Assembly: GCF_047663525.1 (NCBI RefSeq)
Contig: NC_092591.1
Span: 47,035,501-47,099,500, forward strand
Source: Anas platyrhynchos
Lineage: Eukaryota > Chordata > Aves > Anseriformes > Anatidae
DNA: 64,000 nt
Direction of reading: 5' to 3'
The notes beneath the pieces are model-generated. The model ran no database searches and was not told the DNA's origin. It saw only the letters and a program-made list of their open reading frames with translations. Position numbers and translations under genes: made by a program. This document shows, piece by piece, positions 61,701 to 64,000 of this stretch; the first letter of the stretch is position 1, and every line of letters starts with the position of its first letter.

Positions 61701-63421
61701 CAACTCTTAATGTTCTTGTGCACTGATTTGATCTCTTCCTTTGTGTTAATCCAGAGTAATTGAACCCACATGTTTACACTAACTTCTTACCTAGAACTGT
61801 ATATACTATTACAATTTTTACTTTTTCAGGTTTGCTCTTTATCTTCCCCATACTTTCTGAACCTCTCGTGCTAATGGACTGAAACTCAGAGTATTTGTGA
61901 AACATCAGTTTATAGATTACATTAGTCACTAAAGCAGTTATTAAAAAAACCTCTTGTTTTTACCTATTATGTCTTTTCTTGTTTTCAAATGCAAGCTTAA
62001 GTACTCCTGATGTCATTTTTTGTCTCACAGAGTAAGATGTGGAGAAGTCTCAGAGTGTGCTTTTTATCAGTGATTGATTCTCTCAAAGAGAGAACAGCAT
62101 CTGTAGAGATTGTTTTTTAGCTCAATAAAGATCAATCACATTTCACTGGTGTGCTGAGTTAACTAAGTACTGTGCCTAATTAGACAATAAGGATTCCAGA
62201 TGTGTTGGACTCCAGAAAATGAATGGGATGAGCACGTAACTAGCTTGTGTTCCGTTCCCTCTTTTGAACTCTCTGGAATTCCACTCCAAAGAGTTTTATT
62301 ATATTTACAAGAAAACATTATTTTCTTGGCATCACTTTGAGATGAACGTTAGAACCTTGTAATCTGAACTGTAGAAATCAGTAGGTATTTTGGAAGAAAT
62401 AGTGCAGCTTTCACTAGTGACCAGCTGTGTCTGAAGAGAATGATGTCTCACATTGGAAGGGACCCACACAGATTGTCTAGTCCAACTCCTATCTCTGCAC
62501 AGGACCACCTAAAAATTAAACCATACGAGTGTTGTCCAAATGTCTCTTGAACTCCAGCAGGCCATGGTGCAGTGACCGCTTCTCTGAGGAGCCTGTTCAA
62601 GTGCCTGACCACCCTCTGTGAAGAACATTTTCCTCATATCCAGCCTCACCCTCCCCTGCCCCAGCTCCATGCCATTCGCTCAGTCCTGTCACAGTCCCCA
62701 GAGAGCAGAGCTCAGCGCCTGTCCCTTTGCTCTCCCTCATGAGGAAGCTGCAGGCCACCCCTCAGTGTCTTCTTCCCTAGGCTGAACAAAACCAGTGACC
62801 TCAGTTGCTCCTCATATGACTTCCCTCTAGATTTTCACCATCTTTGCCTTCCTTTGGACACACTAATAGTTTTATATCCTTACGTTATAGCACCCAAAAC
62901 TGCACGCGGTACTAGAGGTGAGGCAGGGAGCACAGTGGGACAATCACTTCCCTCAACTGGTTAGCAATGCTGTGCTTAATGCACCCCAGATAGAGCCGGC
63001 CCTTTTGTTTGACAGGGCACACTGTTGACTCATACTCAACTTGCTGTCACCCAGAACTCCCACATGCCTTTCTGTTGCACTGCTCTTCAGCCTCTTGTTC
63101 CCCTGTGCAGTCTGTACATACATCCAAGATTGCCCTGTCCCAGATGCAGAATCCAGTGCTTGCTCTTGCTAAACTTCATGTGGTTGGTAATTTCCCAGCC
63201 CTCTAGTCTGTCAAGATCTCTCCACAAGGCCTCTACTCTTGAGAGAGTCAACAGCTCCTCCTAGTTTAGTTAATTTAGTGTTGGCTGCAATCTGGGTATG
63301 TGGGAGGGGAGAACATACTTTGGATGCTTCCTGTTTCTTGTATGCTGACATCCTCTTTTGGCCTCTTAGGACTGATCAACGTACCCTTTTAGGAGAGACG
63401 TCTGTTAATGGCCCTGTATGA
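31544..63421 (+). CDS. PPP6R3: PPP6R3: protein phosphatase 6 regulatory subunit 3 (22 coding exons, 873 aa)
   Basis: Coding exons: 31544-31770, 33220-33406, 34114-34251, 34586-34651, 35108-35220, 35944-36057, 36743-36872, 38397-38549, 39763-39912, 40444-40508, 41581-41696, 42082-42167, 44837-44923, 48203-48300, 50363-50417, 51081-51211, 52313-52431, 53834-53987, 55172-55278, 56192-56342, 58746-58868, 63370-63421. All introns are GT-AG and all joins keep frame. The protein starts [12 protein letters not shown] and ends TSVNGPV. Residues 1 to about 515 form the helical SAPS domain, which in this family binds the PP6 catalytic subunit and pairs it with ankyrin-repeat subunits. Residues about 516-873 are acidic, Ser-rich and probably disordered, with a CK2-type site at S617 (GGSDEED). 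PP6 complexes act in the cytoplasm and nucleus in mitotic, DNA-damage and NF-kB signalling (family knowledge). The length equals the main human isoform as I recall it. I see no stops or frameshifts. The ATG has A at -3. Confidence 0.97.
33220..33406 (+). CDS. PPP6R3: PPP6R3 coding exon 2
   Basis: Acceptor cttttccccag; donor gaacag|gtaagt. Residues 76-138 ([35 protein letters not shown]), amphipathic helices of the SAPS domain. Enters in phase 2 and leaves in phase 0. Confidence 0.96.
34114..34251 (+). CDS. PPP6R3: PPP6R3 coding exon 3
   Basis: Acceptor tgttaatttctag; donor aaat|gtgagt. Residues 139-184 ([20 protein letters not shown], then [13 protein letters not shown]). The exon is 138 bases with phase 0 at both ends, so skipping would preserve frame but break the SAPS fold. 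Confidence 0.96.
34586..34651 (+). CDS. PPP6R3: PPP6R3 coding exon 4
   Basis: Acceptor tctacgcttttacag; donor gaagat|gtaagt. Residues 185-206 ([19 protein letters not shown]). It is short at 66 bases, phase 0 at both ends. Confidence 0.95.
35108..35220 (+). CDS. PPP6R3: PPP6R3 coding exon 5
   Basis: Acceptor tatttttctgttccag; donor gagaa|gtaagt. Residues 207-243 plus two bases of Lys244 ([28 protein letters not shown]), SAPS domain. Confidence 0.95.
35944..36057 (+). CDS. PPP6R3: PPP6R3 coding exon 6
   Basis: Acceptor actttcttttcag; donor acagac|gtaagt. Residues 244-281 plus two bases of Thr282 ([19 protein letters not shown], then a Leu-rich helix [10 protein letters not shown]), SAPS domain. 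Confidence 0.95.
36743..36872 (+). CDS. PPP6R3: PPP6R3 coding exon 7
   Basis: Acceptor cttctgtgttttag; donor ccaaaa|gtaagt. Residues 282-325 ([12 protein letters not shown], then [10 protein letters not shown]), SAPS domain. Leaves in phase 0. Confidence 0.95.
38397..38549 (+). CDS. PPP6R3: PPP6R3 coding exon 8
   Basis: The acceptor follows an uninterrupted run of 20 T (38375-38394), then AG. Donor atactg|gtaaga. Residues 326-376 ([31 protein letters not shown]), one of the most conserved parts of the SAPS domain. Phase 0 at both ends. Confidence 0.96.
39763..39912 (+). CDS. PPP6R3: PPP6R3 coding exon 9
   Basis: Acceptor aatttgtttttcag; donor aacat|gtaagt. Residues 377-426 ([17 protein letters not shown], then [16 protein letters not shown]), SAPS domain. 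Phase 0 at both ends. Confidence 0.96.
40444..40508 (+). CDS. PPP6R3: PPP6R3 coding exon 10
   Basis: Acceptor gtgttttttcatag; donor aaaca|gtgagt. Residues 427-447 plus two bases of Gln448 ([17 protein letters not shown]). It is 65 bases and ends in phase 2. Confidence 0.95.
41581..41696 (+). CDS. PPP6R3: PPP6R3 coding exon 11
   Basis: Acceptor tttctatcttgcag; donor aaag|gtaatg. Residues 448-486 plus one base of Glu487 ([33 protein letters not shown]), SAPS domain. Confidence 0.95.
42082..42167 (+). CDS. PPP6R3: PPP6R3 coding exon 12
   Basis: Acceptor gtttcctactatag; donor gacctg|gtaagt. Residues 487-515 ([25 protein letters not shown]), end of the SAPS domain. Leaves in phase 0. Confidence 0.95.
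42168..44836 (+). other. PPP6R3: PPP6R3 intron 12
   Basis: The intron is about 2.7 kb. It carries an internal CR1 ORF2 fragment (42733-42803) but otherwise no recognisable element. Confidence 0.65.
42733..42803 (+). mobile_element. CR1 LINE internal fragment (endonuclease domain)
   Basis: The plus strand reads [20 protein letters not shown], a match to the SDH-containing end of the CR1 apurinic-type endonuclease domain. Only this internal piece is visible. A normal CR1 relic keeps its 3' end and loses its 5' end, so this is the reverse of the usual pattern. Confidence 0.75.
44837..44923 (+). CDS. PPP6R3: PPP6R3 coding exon 13 (symmetrical, possible cassette)
   Basis: Acceptor ttattttgtgtag; donor cagcag|gtgagt. 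It encodes exactly 29 residues, 516-544 ([18 protein letters not shown], then [10 protein letters not shown]), phase 0 at both ends. Skipping would give an 844-residue protein, a length I recall for a human isoform. Confidence 0.95.
44982..45009. repeat. (TG)n(TA)n microsatellite
   Basis: A compound dinucleotide tract, about eight GT units followed by about six TA units, begins 58 bases after the exon 13 donor and follows an A12 run. Such a tract is likely polymorphic. Confidence 0.9.
45010..48202 (+). other. PPP6R3: PPP6R3 intron 13, main part
   Basis: AT-rich unique sequence of about 3.2 kb with an A-rich stretch near 46991-47014 and a T tract near 47838. I see no supported exon or repeat. 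Confidence 0.55.
48203..48300 (+). CDS. PPP6R3: PPP6R3 coding exon 14
   Basis: Acceptor ggggttgccag (a weak pyrimidine tract), donor ggcaa|gtgagt. Residues 545-576 plus two bases of the next codon ([29 protein letters not shown]). With exon 15 the split codon is Asn577; with the candidate terminal exon at 49863 it would be Lys. Confidence 0.95.
48301..49862 (+). other. PPP6R3: PPP6R3 intron 14, upstream of candidate terminal exon
   Basis: Unique sequence with an A-rich, (AAC)-like stretch at about 48819-48878. No other feature is supported. Confidence 0.55.
49863..50300 (+). other. PPP6R3: Candidate alternative terminal exon of PPP6R3 in intron 14
   Basis: A strong acceptor (T-rich tract, then ttttttctgtag, ending at 49862) is in the correct phase for exon 14. 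The split codon becomes Lys, followed by 26 codons ([15 protein letters not shown], then [11 protein letters not shown]) to TGA at 49942-49944. A canonical AATAAA lies at 50282-50287, with a T/GT-rich stretch after it, before the exon 15 acceptor at 50361-50362. The product would be 603 residues, the full SAPS domain without the acidic tail. Evidence is from sequence only; the 3' end is approximate. Confidence 0.35.
50363..50417 (+). CDS. PPP6R3: PPP6R3 coding exon 15
   Basis: Acceptor gtgttttttttgcag; donor gaaagt|gtaagt. Residues 577-595 (N, then [18 protein letters not shown]). It is 55 bases, among the shortest coding exons of the gene. Leaves in phase 0. Confidence 0.95.
51081..51211 (+). 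CDS. PPP6R3: PPP6R3 coding exon 16 (S617 region)
   Basis: Acceptor cttttccctatatgtag; donor ttccag|gtagga. Residues 596-638 plus two bases of Ser639 ([16 protein letters not shown], then [19 protein letters not shown]). Ser617 in GGSDEED is a classical CK2-type acidic site, and the numbering agrees with that reported for human. Confidence 0.96.
52313..52431 (+). CDS. PPP6R3: PPP6R3 coding exon 17
   Basis: Acceptor ctttgtattttaag; donor aatgaac|gtatgt. Residues 639-678 plus one base of Pro679 ([17 protein letters not shown], then KMEVDLNE), a Ser/Asp/Glu tract rich in potential acidic-kinase sites. Confidence 0.95.
52432..53833 (+). other. PPP6R3: PPP6R3 intron 17
   Basis: About 1.4 kb of unique AT-rich sequence; I see nothing further in it. 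Confidence 0.55.
53834..53987 (+). CDS. PPP6R3: PPP6R3 coding exon 18
   Basis: Acceptor gatcgcttttctag; donor ttgag|gtaaga. Residues 679-729 plus two bases of Ser730 ([14 protein letters not shown], then [17 protein letters not shown]). This Trp/Phe-containing segment is strongly conserved with mammals. Confidence 0.95.
53988..55171 (+). other. PPP6R3: PPP6R3 intron 18
   Basis: About 1.2 kb of unique sequence with no supported feature. Its acceptor (cttttt, then tttgtatttgaag) is purine-interrupted and weak. Confidence 0.55.
55172..55278 (+). CDS. PPP6R3: PPP6R3 coding exon 19
   Basis: Donor ctagaga|gtaagt. Residues 730-765 plus one base of codon 766 ([16 protein letters not shown], then [12 protein letters not shown]). 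NSPVE is a possible proline-directed phosphosite. Confidence 0.93.
55743..55835 (+). other. PPP6R3: Candidate cassette exon in PPP6R3 intron 19
   Basis: A tandem acceptor attagcag (NAGNAG) at 55738-55745 allows starts at 55743 or 55746. With a donor aca|gtatgg at 55835/55836 the insert is 93 or 90 bases, phase-neutral between exons 19 and 20. It would add about 30 residues ([19 protein letters not shown], then [11 protein letters not shown]). If the donor is ignored, the frame stays open to TAA at 55943-55945, giving a possible alternative terminus. The pyrimidine tract and donor are mediocre, and I do not recall a matching human exon. Confidence 0.3.
56192..56342 (+). CDS. PPP6R3: PPP6R3 coding exon 20
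   Basis: Acceptor cttagttctattctag; donor aaaag|gtgagg. Residues 766-815 plus two bases of Ser816 ([15 protein letters not shown], then [20 protein letters not shown]). Confidence 0.95.
56343..58745 (+). other. PPP6R3: PPP6R3 intron 20
   Basis: About 2.4 kb of unique AT-rich sequence. A short A12 run lies near 57691. I see no exon or dispersed repeat. Confidence 0.55.
58746..58868 (+). CDS. PPP6R3: PPP6R3 coding exon 21
   Basis: Acceptor ttgtttccttttacttag; donor cagag|gtaact. Residues 816-856 plus two bases of Arg857 ([15 protein letters not shown], then a divergent acidic stretch and SSPEQR). This is the least conserved part of the protein compared with mammals. Confidence 0.93.
58869..62445 (+). 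other. PPP6R3: PPP6R3 intron 21, main part
   Basis: About 3.6 kb of unique AT-rich sequence before the CR1 copy. I see no supported exon. AATAAA occurs at 59456-59461, but no coding frame leads into it. Confidence 0.55.
62446..63290 (-). mobile_element. CR1 LINE in the last intron
   Basis: A degenerate CR1 of about 850 bases in reverse orientation: the 3' end at the left (cattggaagggaccc, then 'gattgtctagtccaactcct'), the right end matching 'gagagagtcaacagctcctc'. Many substitutions leave no long minus-strand frame. Its 5' edge lies about 80 bases before the final coding exon. Confidence 0.88.
63370..63421 (+). CDS. PPP6R3: PPP6R3 coding exon 22 (stop codon)
   Basis: Acceptor cctcttttggcctcttag. 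It encodes residues 857-873 ([17 protein letters not shown]) and TGA at 63419-63421. The final seven residues TSVNGPV are the conserved C-terminus of PPP6R3, which fixes this small exon despite its distance from exon 21. Confidence 0.95.
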
Positions 63422-64000
63422 TACGTGATGTCTACTGCCTTGGCTGAAGAAATGAACTGATACCCAGGTGTTTGAGCATTTCTTGAGGATTTCATCTAGA
63501 GCCTGTTGAAGCCAGTCACTGCTGCACTAATTTCGCAAGGGATCAGGACCAGCAACATTTATATTCTAGATTTTAAGACATTGTACAGAAATTCATAAGT
63601 GTAAAAATATTGCACATTGAGAAATACCAATAATTTTTGCGTATGTTTATATTGTATTGTTCTAAATAATGGGTGGCCTGTGAAATAAGATCCTGCTACC
63701 CATGTAATGATGACAGTAGTGTTACTATAGTTAAAAATGGCTGTAAGAATAGTTTTATAAAAAAAAAAAGTGAATACACAAATCTAATGTATTTGAGACA
63801 TAACTATTTGACGATTAGTGTGACCAAAGTATTTAGCAGTTTTTCATACATTTTTCACCTTGTAAAAAGAAAAAGGAAAAAAAACAAAACCAAAAAAAAA
63901 AATAAAACAATTCATGTTTCTTCCAGGTTGGCGAAGAATTGTAGAACTGAAATGCCCTATAAATGTTATTTTGGTTGTTTTAGCTTACGAAAGTGATTTA
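63422..64000 (+). other. PPP6R3: PPP6R3 3'UTR (continues past the window)
   Basis: AT-rich sequence after the stop without an intron or repeat. An A-rich stretch at about 63867-63910 contains AATAAA at 63901-63906. This could be a proximal poly(A) signal, but it may equally be a by-product of the A-rich tract. The true end is probably outside the window. Confidence 0.75.

Noticed and set aside
63901..63906. AATAAA as the definite PPP6R3 poly(A) signal
   Set aside because: It sits in an A-rich low-complexity tract and the sequence ends 94 bases later, so the downstream element cannot be assessed; it is kept only as a possibility within the 3'UTR entry.
1..64000. CRISPR arrays, operons, phage or plasmid systems, or a retroviral provirus
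   Set aside because: No regularly spaced direct repeats, no clustered prokaryote-type genes and no paired long terminal repeats were seen; the whole window fits a bird chromosome.

Overview
This is vertebrate nuclear DNA, almost certainly from a bird. Sparse GT-AG exons lie in a mostly single-copy background. Every dispersed repeat I can name is a CR1 LINE, most of them cut off at the 5' end, as is typical of avian genomes. There is no prokaryotic, plasmid or viral architecture. The CR1 subfamilies do not let me fix the species; one copy looks more like non-galliform CR1, which is a weak inference.

The window is dominated by one plus-strand gene, PPP6R3 (SAPS3), a regulatory subunit of protein phosphatase 6. 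I could place 22 coding exons from 31544 to 63421. Every junction uses GT/AG and joins in phase, giving 2,622 coding bases, or 873 residues plus stop. That equals the length I recall for the main human isoform, and the CK2-type serine falls at residue 617. The gene therefore appears complete and functional. The 3'UTR runs off the right edge.

Layout: 1-5554 is intergenic, with two small CR1 tips. A minus-strand tRNA-Ala(AGC) sits at 5555-5627. A CpG island (about 5630-6830) follows, with a 28-base C run, six CCAAT boxes, four GC boxes, a CRE-like site and a YY1 site. It ends in a noncoding first exon with its donor at 6325/6326. The first 25 kb of the transcription unit (6326-31537) are 5'UTR intron. 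They hold a very convincing second 5'UTR exon (22262-22426), several CR1 copies including nested and composite ones, and an unexplained terminal-exon-like unit at 16600-16965. The coding exons occupy 31544-63421. A CR1 copy ends only about 80 bases before the last exon.

I did not find a new multi-gene system. The most interesting unexplained signals are three exon-like units inside PPP6R3: a phase-compatible terminal exon with its own poly(A) signal in intron 14 (49863 to about 50300), a frame-preserving cassette candidate with a tandem NAGNAG acceptor in intron 19 (55743-55835), and the purine-rich 44-codon frame behind a strong acceptor in intron 1. All three could be tested directly against RNA-seq reads.
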